Shown here: positions 17,101-25,542 of the stretch, in pieces
Layout: the number at the start of each line of letters is the position of its first letter
Position numbering within the stretch: position 1 is the stretch's first letter
The notes under the pieces: model-generated
What the model saw: the letters and a program-made list of their open reading frames with translations, nothing else
Told to the model about the DNA's origin: nothing
Databases searched by the model: none
From: an uncultured Dysgonomonas sp.
GTDB lineage: Bacteria > Bacteroidota > Bacteroidia > Bacteroidales > Dysgonomonadaceae
Assembly: GCF_934668725.1 (NCBI RefSeq)
Contig: NZ_CAKUOF010000018.1
Location: 1-64,000 of the forward strand
Length of the DNA: 64,000 nucleotides
Direction of reading: 5' to 3'
Made by a program: the position numbers and the translations under genes

Positions 17101-18046
17101 AGACTGGTTTGATGTGGGGGTGGGGCAGATATCTTTGACAGGTATTGACTTTAACCGCTATATAGCTAACAATGTCTTTCATGCCAAGGATTTATTAGTA
17201 AAAGATGTACAGCTCTTAAATTTTAAGAATCAGCAGATCGAGATCCAGCATAATATCATGCCTATGATTTATGAAGGATTGCAGAAAATGCCCGTTCAAC
17301 TTGCAATTGACACGGCAAATGTCGAAAACTTTAAAGTGGTGTATGAAGAATTACCTAAAAATGGGACTACACCGGGCGTTATTTTCTTTACCGATATGAA
17401 CGGACGTTTATCGGGGCTTACCAATATCGTGTCGCGTCCTAAACAGTATATACAATTAAATGCCGATGGCAGGCTTATGGGAACAGGCTATTTTACAGCT
17501 ACCTGGATGTTGCCTGTAGATTCTTTAAACGATCATTTTTACCTGAAAGCTCATTTACATAAATTTGATTTAAGAGACCTGAACCAGCTTATTACACCTA
17601 TGGCACCCGCAAAAGTGGAGGACGGTCATGTGAAGTCTTTGACATTTAGTACAGATGCATCAAGTAAAGGTGCTACTATCGAGATGCTTATGTTGTATAA
17701 TGACTTAACCGTTTCTGTTTTGCGAAACAAAGATGGAGAATTGACAACAAATACGCTTGTAAGTACAATTGCCAATAAGGTAATAAAAAAGAATAATCCG
17801 GATAAAGAATATAAAAGAGCAAGGCATGTGCATGCCACTATTGTAAGAGACCCTTATCACTCCACCTTTAACTATCTTTGGCAAATATTACAGCCGGCAG
17901 TCGTGGAATCTGTAGGATTCTCTCAAAAGAAGCAGAATTTTGCTAAAAAAGTTTCAGGCTTTCTGAGTAAGGTAAAAGGAATATTTCGAAGTGATAAGAA
18001 ATCAAATAAAAAGGATGCTGAGAAGCATCCTGATAGATCGAAATAA
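14195..18046 (+). CDS. Giant AsmA-like envelope protein
   Basis: This 1283-residue protein has an N-terminal membrane helix (about 10-32) and then a very long region of repeated beta-rich segments with the pattern I..I.I.......L..L.I. The start matches AsmA/DUF748-type proteins (HLDIGLFNGELTLKGVELKPDS), and the C-terminal part (FYLKAHLHKFDLRDLNQLITPMAPAKVEDGHVKSL) matches the AsmA-like C domain. Such proteins are now seen as bridge-like lipid carriers between inner and outer membranes; that role is inference here. I choose the ATG at 14195. A TTG at 14141 would add 18 unlikely residues. Its last codons contain the terminator of the convergent radical SAM gene. Confidence 0.85.
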   Translation: MKIKKRKILKITGFFITILVMGGFLVNWYMREKLEGFLREKLSEYISDATGGLYQFHSDHLDIGLFNGELTLKGVELKPDSIIFKEWASKDSLPQNYFDIQIKRIHFKGLNLIWLFSYRQLHFDLFEIQRPIVKVFDSGKLSRIDTKSKNQNSKSLYEMISPYMDVLTVKKMNLDNASITYVADNQGVPAVYKLENVSFHAYGFVLDENSYQSGKLLLCDDFDFTTNQPQVLLSNNQFLLETEKIRLSTKDSIIQIDKVHLQPQTLLWEEQHSLPDTYLEAKIRSIEVKGIRFKRINAFNYLEANSFDINKSEIQYFNQRRDSLEVKQKIKEESKDTLNLSWTLYAIVSPILHSIAIDKIGIEDAKLKYTNRLRDTIDVYNMDRFNFEAYGFKVDSLADIQQRFLYSQGFSLDAADIEGIVVSQNHAMRVGRMKLNTVTKDFQIKEVKVSPLSFRTERDYITGTIDSISLSGWEYDNGVKAQRLSIDAPRIEYVKNQRSRRSQQTLAKNQKNANLNVVVPFFTHISINQVNLNSGNIVFKDKTKKEDITYKLPKIDFSASNFLINEATIEHSYTYFASDNVRFSFERFDNILPGKDYRLMIKKGVFTGIGGNLELHDVKLLPQTDSKRKATGTYLSVLTPFVALRNIDYKTSPTENSIVFNSLNIEAPHIKIVKTGEKKHSTAKEEPEKKDKVLNFVAGVFDIRNADIEYFDQTTKDSLKAKFADLEIKSLSWDAEMKKTSIGSIALQSPVISYNKRYERAGRNRQPTSPKTFAGSLDIGQIDISNTKVGVDQPSLKLHFATTDINIQNLQWGNDKFNLSNVDIAKPDVKINQISKTERINTGKPEKLDFYGIFEKIAKQVSIDKFNVADANIDYASTLNGKLSKQQKLNTTSLFFSGLIINSELKTFVLDDINFSTRNFSFPLNGGFYTLQAEGIDLKKNAGSLQVRNLHLVPAYSKKEFAYRHPKHKDWFDVGVGQISLTGIDFNRYIANNVFHAKDLLVKDVQLLNFKNQQIEIQHNIMPMIYEGLQKMPVQLAIDTANVENFKVVYEELPKNGTTPGVIFFTDMNGRLSGLTNIVSRPKQYIQLNADGRLMGTGYFTATWMLPVDSLNDHFYLKAHLHKFDLRDLNQLITPMAPAKVEDGHVKSLTFSTDASSKGATIEMLMLYNDLTVSVLRNKDGELTTNTLVSTIANKVIKKNNPDKEYKRARHVHATIVRDPYHSTFNYLWQILQPAVVESVGFSQKKQNFAKKVSGFLSKVKGIFRSDKKSNKKDAEKHPDRSK
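18006..18031 (-). terminator. Terminator of the radical SAM gene inside the AsmA-like coding region
   Basis: On the minus strand AGGATGCT TCTC AGCATCCT is followed by TTTTTTATTT. It lies just after the stop codon of the TIGR01212 gene, within the final codons of the opposite-strand AsmA-like gene. Confidence 0.8.
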
Positions 18047-18048
18047 AA

Positions 18049-18981
18049 TTAAACCTTTATTGGTTTATAAAGTCTGCCTTGGTATGCTTTACGCTCATTA
18101 AACCGTTTAAGGACTTTTGCCGTGAATTCGAAGTTCTTCAAGCCCCAATCGGGAGCAATCAGTAGTGACTTGGGAGATTGGGAAACAAAACGCTCGATGA
18201 TGAAATCGGGGTTAAGGCGTTCCGTAAAATCGATACATAAGTCAATATAATCTTCCACCTCAAACAGGTTGAACCATTCAGGGTGTTCGCGATATTGACG
18301 TGCCATAACCGTACCTTTAATAAGCTGCAATTGGTGCATCTTGAGTGTAGTTAAAGGAAGTTCCGATAACTTATCGGCATGCTGAAGCATTTGCTCGCGA
18401 CTTTCTCCCGGTAATCCTAAAATCATATGAGCTCCGGTATATATTCCTTTAGCTGCTGTTTTATATATGGCTTCTATACTTTCGGCATAAGTATGTCCCC
18501 TGTTTATAAACTCAAGAGTTGAATCAAGTGTCGATTCGAGCCCATATTCTATAAGGAGAAACGTTCTGTCTTTCAGCTTTTCAAAATAGTTGAGAAGATC
18601 GGTAGGCATACAGTCGGGGCGTGTACCTATAATGAGCCCTACCACATTTGGATAGGCCAGAGCCTCCTCATATAATAAGATTAGTTTATCTATATCATCG
18701 TATGTGTTTGTATAGGATTGAAAGTATGCAAGATACTTCATCTCAGGATATTTGTGAGAGAAGAAGGCTATTCCGTCTCTCAGTTGGTCGGTAACCGTAC
18801 GTTGTTTTCCTCCATATCCGGGACTGAAGCTTTGGTTGTTACAATAAGTACATCCGCCTACAGCCTTAGAGCCATCTCTATTGGGGCAAGTGAAACCTGC
18901 ATTGATGGATATTTTTTGGACTTTTTGTGGAGATATACCGTTTAGAAAATCTCCGAATTCTTTATAGGGTTTATTTATCAT
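18049..18981 (-). CDS. TIGR01212 family radical SAM protein (YhcC-like)
   Basis: This 310-residue protein has the cysteine cluster FTCPNRDG..GGCTYCNNQSF near residues 29-47, which would bind the 4Fe-4S cluster of radical SAM enzymes. It also has GTRPDCMP, LIEYGLES and MILGLPGESREQML, all hallmarks of the TIGR01212/YhcC family. The reaction is unknown; some reports place relatives near RNA modification or redox regulation, which I cannot confirm. Length is normal. The 3' end is only two bases from that of the AsmA-like gene. Confidence 0.92.
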   Translation of the reverse strand: MINKPYKEFGDFLNGISPQKVQKISINAGFTCPNRDGSKAVGGCTYCNNQSFSPGYGGKQRTVTDQLRDGIAFFSHKYPEMKYLAYFQSYTNTYDDIDKLILLYEEALAYPNVVGLIIGTRPDCMPTDLLNYFEKLKDRTFLLIEYGLESTLDSTLEFINRGHTYAESIEAIYKTAAKGIYTGAHMILGLPGESREQMLQHADKLSELPLTTLKMHQLQLIKGTVMARQYREHPEWFNLFEVEDYIDLCIDFTERLNPDFIIERFVSQSPKSLLIAPDWGLKNFEFTAKVLKRFNERKAYQGRLYKPIKV

Positions 18982-19291
18982 TAAGTAAATAGAAGTATTT
19001 AGTAATTTTTATTGGTAACAGTCTATAAATATTAGGCTTGCCAAAATGTAAAAAAGACTTGCTACCTTAATTTCGCTGTTAGCTAAAACTATGCAAAGGT
19101 ACAAATTGTTATAGTATCAAATCAATTTAAATACAATTTTAAGATTTAAGGACTTAAACACACTATAAAGTTTATTTGTAATATTGCAGTTTAACTTTTT
19201 GTTCGACATTTGCCGGGATAATTTAGCCTTTAAAACAAATGTCTTATATATAGCTATTTGTATTGAAATTACTATAACAGACCTTTGAATT
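18982..19291. other. 310-base divergent intergenic region
   Basis: This gap is AT-rich with no gene. A weak TAATATTG box at 19179-19186 could serve the downstream barrel gene. I see no palindrome or repeat. Confidence 0.5.
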
Positions 19292-21859
19292 ATGCACAGT
19301 TTTAGAAAAAATAGTCTTGTATTTCTTATACTATATGGCTTATTAGTTTTTAAAGTCTCGGCTCTGGATCCTTTTTTTAGATACGAAAAAGATACTATCC
19401 CTCTTTATCAAGGAGGTGTAATAAGAAAATCTATCTACCCTCAAAACTCGTACGAACGCTCGGGGATGTATAATTTTATTGTAGGTAAGCATTACCGCAA
19501 GCTTTATTCTACCCCGATAACCGTAAAACCAACAGGTTTGTATAATTTATATGGAGGACTGACATTTATTGGGCAAGTTCCTCGTTTGCATGCTCTTTTT
19601 CTGGAAGGAAAGGATGCTCACTTATATATGGTAAGGCCTCTTGGTGGAGCAACAACATTTATAGAGTCGGACTTTTTTAAAAATACATATAGTAAGCAAG
19701 AATTCAAAGGTACTTACTTAGATAAATTTATTGGAGATGCCTATACAATAACCCATCCTTATGCCTTTATGGTTGCCGATAAATTGGCAGAAGAAGTAGG
19801 AGTGAGCTCTTTTCCTTCAGCAATTTACTACATTCCTAAAGATGCAACAACTGATACGATAGCAGATGGTAGTGGAGTCGAAGATCGACTGATAAGTATA
19901 TATGATTTGAAAGAATTTGGCATTCACTCTAAAGTGCTAGAAACAGAAGAACTGTTAACTCAAATACAAAAAAACAAAGCGTATCACGTGGATCAGCATG
20001 AATATATTCGAGAACGGCTTCTGGATATATTGATAGGAGACTGGAACAAAACCAGAGAGAGTTGGCATTGGTATGAAGTTCCCCATGGAGATAGCTTAGT
20101 TTATATGCCGCTTGTAACCGATCGCAGCCATGCTTTTACCAAAGTTGATGGAGCATTATTTAAGATTATGTTAGGAGTGCTAGGGCTTAATAGTATTACT
20201 AATTATGATAGCAATATAAAGGACCTGAAAAAGGCAAATGGAATTGGCATTCCTTTAGATGTAGCATTAGTTGCAAGTACAGGGCGTGAGGTGTGGTATC
20301 AAGAGGCTAAATATATAAAATCGGTTTTAACCGATGCGGTAATAGATAAAGCGTTCGAAGCACTGCCGGAAGAAATTTATGTGTCTCCTGATACTGAGGT
20401 TATAAAGGGCAATTTAAAAAAGAGGAGGGACGCTGTTGAGGTGATAGCTCAAAAATATTATGATATATTACAGCAAACCCCTGTAATTACAGGGACAAAT
20501 AATGACGATTTATTTGTTATAGATCAAAAAGAAAGGTATACTACCAATATAAAAATATATGATAGAAATTCATCTCGACTATTATTTGACAAGGAATATG
20601 ATAAAAGCACAAAAGAGATATGGCTGTACGGGTTAGGAGGGGATGATGCTTTCAGTCTGTCGGGAGTAAGAAGGGGCATGCCTGTAACTTTAATTGGAGG
20701 AAAAGGTGTAAATGTTTATCATATTGAAGGTGGAAAAAATACGGATATTTACGATTACAAATCGCACAGCCTTCTGAATGATACTTTGGGTGATGCTAAT
20801 ATAATCAGGACTAATGTCGAGAAAGTTCATGAGTATGACTATAAGAAGTTGAAATATGAAACAGTAAGTTTTACACCTTGGGGGGTATACGATTCGGATT
20901 TAGGTTTTTATTTGGGGGCATATGTTAGTAAAACAATGTATGGGTTTAAAAGATCGCCTTATAGTTATCAGCACAGAATCGGTTATAGCTATTTAGATGG
21001 TCTGATGTATCAGGGGCTTTTTCCATCTTTGGACGAAAGGCGAGGGTTTAATATCGAAGCTATTTTTGGGATTGCCAATGATTTTCATAACTTTTTCGGA
21101 TATGGAAACCAGACAAATGGCTTTAAAGATAAATCTATTGATTTTAATCGGGTTGGTATCGCAAAATATAGCGTTGAACCGTCTTATTATTGGAAATTTG
21201 ATGACGCAAATAAACTCGCAGCCTCCGCCATGGTTGAACTGTATAATATCGATCGTCCGACAGATCGGTTTATAAATGAGGTTTATAAAGATAGCGATCC
21301 TGTGTTTGATACAAAATTATTTCTGGATATCAGTTTGACCTATGAAATGCATCGTAAGCTAAGTGCTTTGATACCTTCATTTGATTTTTCGATAACTCCG
21401 GGTATAAATTGGACTGTAAGTGATGTGCGTCGTAATTTTCCTTATATAAAGTCAAAGTTTTCCTTTGAAATAGCTTGTAGTGATCGTTTATCATTGGCGA
21501 CAGAAGTTCAAGCAGTACTCTTGTTTTCTAATTATTATGAATTTTATCAAGCGGCATCTGTCGAATTACGAGGTTTTAGAGAAAGTCGTTTTATAGGTAA
21601 AAAATCGCTTTATCAGCATACGGATCTCCGATATGATTTAGGACATCTGAAGAATCCTTTTACGCCTATTCAATATGGCGTATTTATAGGTATCGATTAT
21701 GGTCGGGTGTGGTATCCTAATGAAGACTCAAGCAGGTGGCATACCTCTTATGGTGGAGGCTGGTGGCTAACTTTATTTAAAAAATATACAGGCAAGTTCT
21801 CTTATTTTGCCTCTAACGATGATGCCCGGTTTTTTATCGGGTTGGGTATGGGGTTTTAA
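19292..21859 (+). CDS. Outer-membrane barrel protein with kinase-like N-terminal region
   Basis: This 855-residue secreted protein has a signal peptide (about 1-24). Residues about 60-370 resemble the middle region of large Bacteroidota metallophosphoesterase-BamA proteins (MVRPLGG, HPYAFMVADKLAEEVGV, RERLLDILIGDWNKT, LVTDRSHAFTK). Residues about 400-500 hold a Gly/Asp-rich strand region (LYGLGGDDAFSLSG, LIGGKGVNVYHIEGG), and the C-terminal third is a surface-antigen barrel ending FFIGLGMGF. The usual N-terminal metallophosphoesterase is absent. The IGDW and DRSHAF segments look like a HipA/FAM20-type kinase fold, but with GDWNKT where I expect GDWDRH, so activity may be lost. Family assignment rests on recall. 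Confidence 0.7.
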   Translation: MHSFRKNSLVFLILYGLLVFKVSALDPFFRYEKDTIPLYQGGVIRKSIYPQNSYERSGMYNFIVGKHYRKLYSTPITVKPTGLYNLYGGLTFIGQVPRLHALFLEGKDAHLYMVRPLGGATTFIESDFFKNTYSKQEFKGTYLDKFIGDAYTITHPYAFMVADKLAEEVGVSSFPSAIYYIPKDATTDTIADGSGVEDRLISIYDLKEFGIHSKVLETEELLTQIQKNKAYHVDQHEYIRERLLDILIGDWNKTRESWHWYEVPHGDSLVYMPLVTDRSHAFTKVDGALFKIMLGVLGLNSITNYDSNIKDLKKANGIGIPLDVALVASTGREVWYQEAKYIKSVLTDAVIDKAFEALPEEIYVSPDTEVIKGNLKKRRDAVEVIAQKYYDILQQTPVITGTNNDDLFVIDQKERYTTNIKIYDRNSSRLLFDKEYDKSTKEIWLYGLGGDDAFSLSGVRRGMPVTLIGGKGVNVYHIEGGKNTDIYDYKSHSLLNDTLGDANIIRTNVEKVHEYDYKKLKYETVSFTPWGVYDSDLGFYLGAYVSKTMYGFKRSPYSYQHRIGYSYLDGLMYQGLFPSLDERRGFNIEAIFGIANDFHNFFGYGNQTNGFKDKSIDFNRVGIAKYSVEPSYYWKFDDANKLAASAMVELYNIDRPTDRFINEVYKDSDPVFDTKLFLDISLTYEMHRKLSALIPSFDFSITPGINWTVSDVRRNFPYIKSKFSFEIACSDRLSLATEVQAVLLFSNYYEFYQAASVELRGFRESRFIGKKSLYQHTDLRYDLGHLKNPFTPIQYGVFIGIDYGRVWYPNEDSSRWHTSYGGGWWLTLFKKYTGKFSYFASNDDARFFIGLGMGF

Positions 21860-21908
21860 TGTCTGCATGATATAAAACCATCTTTTTTATCGTATTTAGC
21901 GTTATATG

Positions 21909-21939
21909 TTTCTAGACATCAACAAAGTTACTATATTTG
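21909..21939 (+). promoter_or_regulatory. Candidate upstream promoter of the ribosomal-protein operon
   Basis: TTTC at 21909-21912 and TATATTTG at 21932-21939 are 19 bases apart, the spacing usual in Bacteroidota. It would make a leader of about 185 bases before rpmB. Confidence 0.45.
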
Positions 21940-22043
21940 CAGTTGTATTTAAAATTGTTTCGGGCAAGGTGTTTTTAGTTAAAAATAAGATTATTAAGTA
22001 ATAATGTTTTTTTGAAAAAAGATAGTTTATTAACTGACAATAA

Positions 22044-22074
22044 TTTGCTGATTCAAAAAAAAGGTTTAATTTTG
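22044..22074 (+). promoter_or_regulatory. Main promoter of rpmB-rpmG-DUF4295
   Basis: TTTG at 22044-22047 and TAATTTTG at 22067-22074 are spaced by 19 bases, a near-ideal Bacteroidota promoter, 56 bases before the rpmB start. Confidence 0.75.
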
Positions 22075-22130
22075 CACCCTGTTTTACTACGGCAAGGAAT
22101 AAAATAAATAAAAAATAAAATATAATAGCG

Positions 22131-22370
22131 ATGTCCAAAGTTTGTGAAATTACAGGAAAGAAAGCTATGGTTGGTAACAACGTTTCTCACTCTAATAGAA
22201 AGACAAAGAGAAAATTTAATATCAACCTGTTTAGAAAAAAATTCTATTGGGTAGAAGAAGATTGTTGGATTAGTCTAGATGTATCTGCGTCGGGTCTTCG
22301 TACAATTAATAAAATTGGTTTGGATGCTGCATTGAAAAAAGCAGCTGAAAAAGGTTATTTAAAAGCTTAA
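22131..22370 (+). CDS. rpmB: Large-subunit ribosomal protein bL28
   Basis: bL28 is a small basic protein of the large ribosomal subunit. The 79-residue sequence starts SKVCEITGKKAMVGNNVSHSNRKTKR and contains WISLDVSASGLRTINKIGL, both typical. Length is normal. It heads a three-gene ribosomal operon with rpmG 20 bases downstream. That gap carries AAAGGAG, one of the few plausible Shine-Dalgarno matches in the window. Confidence 0.98.
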   Translation: MSKVCEITGKKAMVGNNVSHSNRKTKRKFNINLFRKKFYWVEEDCWISLDVSASGLRTINKIGLDAALKKAAEKGYLKA

Positions 22371-22390
22371 ATCAAAGGAGAACCTAAAAA

Positions 22391-22579
22391 ATGGCAAAGA
22401 AAGCAAAAGGAAACAGAATTCAAGTAATTCTAGAATGTACCGAGCACAAAGAAAGTGGAATGGCTGGTACATCACGATACATTACTACTAAAAATAGAAG
22501 AAATACAACTGAAAGATTGGAGTTGAAAAAATACAACCCGGTTTTGAAGAAAGTTACAGTTCATAAAGAAATTAAGTAA
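22391..22579 (+). CDS. rpmG: Large-subunit ribosomal protein bL33
   Basis: This 62-residue basic protein contains GNRIQVILECTEHK and TSRYITTKNRRNTTERLELKKYNP, the conserved bL33 core. The zinc-binding C-terminal cysteines of the other bL33 type are absent, so this is the Cys-minus form. It lies between rpmB and the DUF4295 gene with short gaps and is surely co-transcribed. Confidence 0.97.
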   Translation: MAKKAKGNRIQVILECTEHKESGMAGTSRYITTKNRRNTTERLELKKYNPVLKKVTVHKEIK

Positions 22580-22594
22580 AAATAATATAAGACC

Positions 22595-22756
22595 ATGGCA
22601 AAGAAGACAGTCGCAGGTTACCGCGATCCATCATCAAAAGACGGACGTAATTATGCAAAAGTAATTAAAATGGTAAGATCTCCTAAAACAGGTGCTTATA
22701 CATTTAAGGAAGAAATGGTTCCAAATGAAGCTGTGAAAGATTATTTTGCAAAATAA
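22595..22756 (+). CDS. DUF4295 family small basic protein, likely ribosome-associated
   Basis: This 53-residue protein, MAKKTVAGYRDPSSKDGRNY onward, is the Bacteroidota-specific DUF4295 family. It follows rpmG by 15 bases and comes before the operon's terminator, so it is the third ribosomal-operon gene. The basic composition and context point to a role in the large subunit. I recall that a phylum-specific protein named bL38 was found in a Flavobacterium ribosome and may be this family, but I cannot verify that. The gene is short enough to be missed by length filters. Confidence 0.92.
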   Translation: MAKKTVAGYRDPSSKDGRNYAKVIKMVRSPKTGAYTFKEEMVPNEAVKDYFAK

Positions 22757-22773
22757 TTTAGTTAAAAATAACT

Positions 22774-22811
22774 AAAAACCTCCTTTCAAGAATTTGATAG
22801 GAGGTTTTTTG
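22774..22811 (+). terminator. Rho-independent terminator of the rpmB operon
   Basis: AAAAACCTCCT pairs with AGGAGGTTTTT around a 14-base loop, ends in a T run, and lies 18 bases after the DUF4295 stop. Confidence 0.93.
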
Positions 22812-22937
22812 TATATCCTTTAGTAGCTTTGTATAGCCCGTTTCTGTAACGATTGATCCGGGAGGCTGCTGTTGTAAGTGTTTCGAAGACTTTCTATTGT
22901 AATAGTCTGTTGTATATACTTTAAGCTGCATTATAAG

Positions 22938-22952
22938 TGGGTCTTAGACCTT
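22938..22952 (+). repeat. Short palindrome in the ftsY leader
   Basis: GTGGGTCTTAGACCTTA contains GGTC TTA GACC at 22940-22950, 31 bases before the ftsY ATG. Confidence 0.72.
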
Positions 22953-22980
22953 AGTATTCAAGAATAAATAAATAGATTGT

Positions 22981-23937
22981 ATGGGCATTTTCGACTTTTT
23001 CTCAAAACAGAAAAAAGAATCATTGGATAAAGGTTTGGAAAAAACAAAAGAAAATATGTTTACCAAGCTTTCGAGGATTGTTGTTGGGAAATCTAAAGTT
23101 GATGATAGCGTATTAGATGATTTGGAAGAGGTATTAATAACCTCCGATGTGGGTGTGGATACTACATTGAAAATTATCGAACGTATAGAAGAGCGTGTTG
23201 CCAAAGACAAGTATGTAAATACTGATGAGTTGAGCAGTATCTTGCGTGAAGAAATTGTTGAGCTGCTTACCGAAAATAACTCGAACGATAATACCGTAGG
23301 CTTTGATTTACCTATAGATTATAAGCCATATGTAATAATGGTTGTAGGTGTTAATGGGGTAGGGAAGACTACAACAATAGGCAAGCTGGCTAATCAGTTT
23401 AAGAAAGCCGGTAAATCTGTATATCTGGGAGCTGCCGACACTTTTCGAGCTGCGGCCGTCGAACAATTGGTTATCTGGGGAGAAAGGGTAGGTGTTCCGG
23501 TTATTAAACAGGCGATGGGTTCAGATCCAGCTTCTGTAGCGTTTGATACAATTAATTCGGGAAAAGCTAATAATGCAGATGTTGTAATAATAGATACTGC
23601 CGGGCGTTTACACAATAAGGTCGGATTGATGAATGAATTATCGAAGATCAAAAATGTAATGAATAAAATTGTACCCGGTGCACCACATGAAGTTTTACTG
23701 GTTTTGGATGGTTCGACAGGGCAAAATGCTTTTGAGCAAGCAAAGCAGTTTACTGCTGCTACAGACGTTACTGCTTTAGCAGTAACGAAGCTCGATGGTA
23801 CAGCAAAAGGTGGTGTTGTAATAGGTATTTCCGATCAGTTTAAGATACCGGTAAAGTATATCGGGTTAGGTGAAGGCATTGATGATTTGCAAGTCTTCCA
23901 ACGAAAAGAATTCGTGAACTCATTGTTTGGTGGGTAA
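22981..23937 (+). CDS. ftsY: Signal recognition particle receptor FtsY
   Basis: FtsY is the SRP receptor GTPase that delivers ribosomes making membrane proteins to SecYEG. The 318-residue protein has a short N-terminal region starting GIFDFFSKQKK in place of the long acidic A domain of Escherichia coli. It has the four-helix N domain (about 20-100) and the NG GTPase with P-loop GVNGVGKTT at 123-131, the DTFRAAAVEQL insertion-box start, DTAGRLH, TKLDGTAKGG and YIGLGEGIDDLQVF. This is complete and normal for Bacteroidota. It sits after the ribosomal operon and before rimO, an arrangement I recall as conserved. Confidence 0.97.
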   Translation: MGIFDFFSKQKKESLDKGLEKTKENMFTKLSRIVVGKSKVDDSVLDDLEEVLITSDVGVDTTLKIIERIEERVAKDKYVNTDELSSILREEIVELLTENNSNDNTVGFDLPIDYKPYVIMVVGVNGVGKTTTIGKLANQFKKAGKSVYLGAADTFRAAAVEQLVIWGERVGVPVIKQAMGSDPASVAFDTINSGKANNADVVIIDTAGRLHNKVGLMNELSKIKNVMNKIVPGAPHEVLLVLDGSTGQNAFEQAKQFTAATDVTALAVTKLDGTAKGGVVIGISDQFKIPVKYIGLGEGIDDLQVFQRKEFVNSLFGG

Positions 23938-24134
23938 TTTGTGTTATTTTTGTCCTTGCAATAGAGTGTATTGCAGGAATTGTGAGGTTGCAGGCCATCT
24001 TGTTATTCAGGTAAATGCAAAGTAAACTTGACTTTTATATGAGCTGGTTTGTAAGGTCTGTAAGTTTCATAGATTAAAAAAAGAGCAATAGATACTACTC
24101 TTGCTTATACCTAAGAAAGAAGGATTCTTTTTGA

Positions 24135-25439
24135 ATGAAAAAAAATAGAATTGATGTTGTTACGCTAGGCTGCTCCAAGAACCTAGTTGATTCGGAGATG
24201 TTAATGAAGCAGCTTCTGGCTAATGGATATACTGTGAAGCATGACCCCGAGAAGCCCGAAGGTGAAATTGTAGTTATAAATACATGTGGATTTATAGGTG
24301 ATGCAAAAGAAGAGTCGATTAATACGATACTGGGTTTTGCCGAAGCTAAAAAAAACAGAAAGCTGAACAAGCTTTTTGTGATGGGTTGCCTATCCGAAAG
24401 ATACATGGATGAACTTCAGGCAGAAATACCAGAAGTTGATAAGTTTTACGGTAAATTTGGTTGGAAAGGACTTATTTCCGATTTAGGAAAATCTTTTAGA
24501 AAAGACGTTGAATATGAAAGAGCATTAACGACTCCTGCACATTATGCTTATCTGAAAATATCGGAAGGGTGTAATCGCTCATGTTCATATTGCTCAATTC
24601 CTATCATGACAGGTCGTCATCAATCTCGTCCTATGGAGGAGATTGTCGCAGAGGTTGAATCTCTAGTTGCTCAGGGTGTTAAAGAGTTTCAGGTTATAGC
24701 ACAGGATTTATCTTATTATGGGATTGATCGTTATAAGGAAATGAAGCTACCCGAATTAATCGAGCGCATTTCAGATGTAAAAGGGGTTGAGTGGATCCGT
24801 CTCCACTATGCTTATCCTACTAAGTTCCCTTACGATTTGCTTCGTGTGATGCGTGAGAGAAACAATGTCTGTAAATACTTAGATATTGCCCTCCAACATA
24901 TAAGTGATAATATGCTTACGAAGATGAGGCGTGGTATTACAAAGCAAGAAACACTGGCTCTTGTGAAGAGAATTAGAGACGAAGTTCCCGGAATCCATTT
25001 AAGAACAACATTTTTGGTGGGACATCCCGGTGAAACAGAAGAGGATTTTGAAGAGTTACTGCAATTTGTAAAAGAAGCACGATTCGAGCGTATGGGCGCA
25101 TTTCCTTATTCGAATGAAGAAGGCACCTATGCATACGAAAAATATGAAGATAATATTCCGGAAACAGTTAAACAAGAAAGAATGGATATGTTAATGGCTA
25201 TTCAAGAGCGTGTCTCTTTAGCTGTGAATGAATCTAAAATTGGGCAACACCTTTCGGTAATTATAGATAGAGAAGACTCTGATTATTATGTTGGGCGTAC
25301 TCAATACGACTCCCCGGAAGTAGATCCGGAAGTGTTGATATCAAAAGATATAACGTTGAACAAAGGTGACATTTATAATGTTATTATAACTCAAGCAGAG
25401 CCCTTTGATTTGTATGGAAATATTGTTGTTTCAGGTTGA
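24135..25439 (+). CDS. rimO: Ribosomal protein uS12 methylthiotransferase RimO
   Basis: RimO is a radical SAM enzyme with two 4Fe-4S clusters that adds a methylthio group to an Asp of ribosomal protein S12. The 434-residue protein shows the N-terminal UPF0004 cysteines C13, C50 and C84, the radical SAM motif CNRSCSYC (C145, C149, C152) and a C-terminal TRAM domain (about 370-434, ending EPFDLYGNIVVSG). The EGCNRSCSYCSIP sequence separates RimO from MiaB. It lies about 200 bases after ftsY and about 100 before the HU gene, all on one strand. Confidence 0.97.
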   Translation: MKKNRIDVVTLGCSKNLVDSEMLMKQLLANGYTVKHDPEKPEGEIVVINTCGFIGDAKEESINTILGFAEAKKNRKLNKLFVMGCLSERYMDELQAEIPEVDKFYGKFGWKGLISDLGKSFRKDVEYERALTTPAHYAYLKISEGCNRSCSYCSIPIMTGRHQSRPMEEIVAEVESLVAQGVKEFQVIAQDLSYYGIDRYKEMKLPELIERISDVKGVEWIRLHYAYPTKFPYDLLRVMRERNNVCKYLDIALQHISDNMLTKMRRGITKQETLALVKRIRDEVPGIHLRTTFLVGHPGETEEDFEELLQFVKEARFERMGAFPYSNEEGTYAYEKYEDNIPETVKQERMDMLMAIQERVSLAVNESKIGQHLSVIIDREDSDYYVGRTQYDSPEVDPEVLISKDITLNKGDIYNVIITQAEPFDLYGNIVVSG

Positions 25440-25542
25440 GTCAATAGAAAGACATGCATGTTTTAGCTTTGGAAGGAGCCATATCCAAAGGGTAATAGCA
25501 AAATAATGGCGTTGTTGAAAGTATTTATAATCCTGTAAATCT

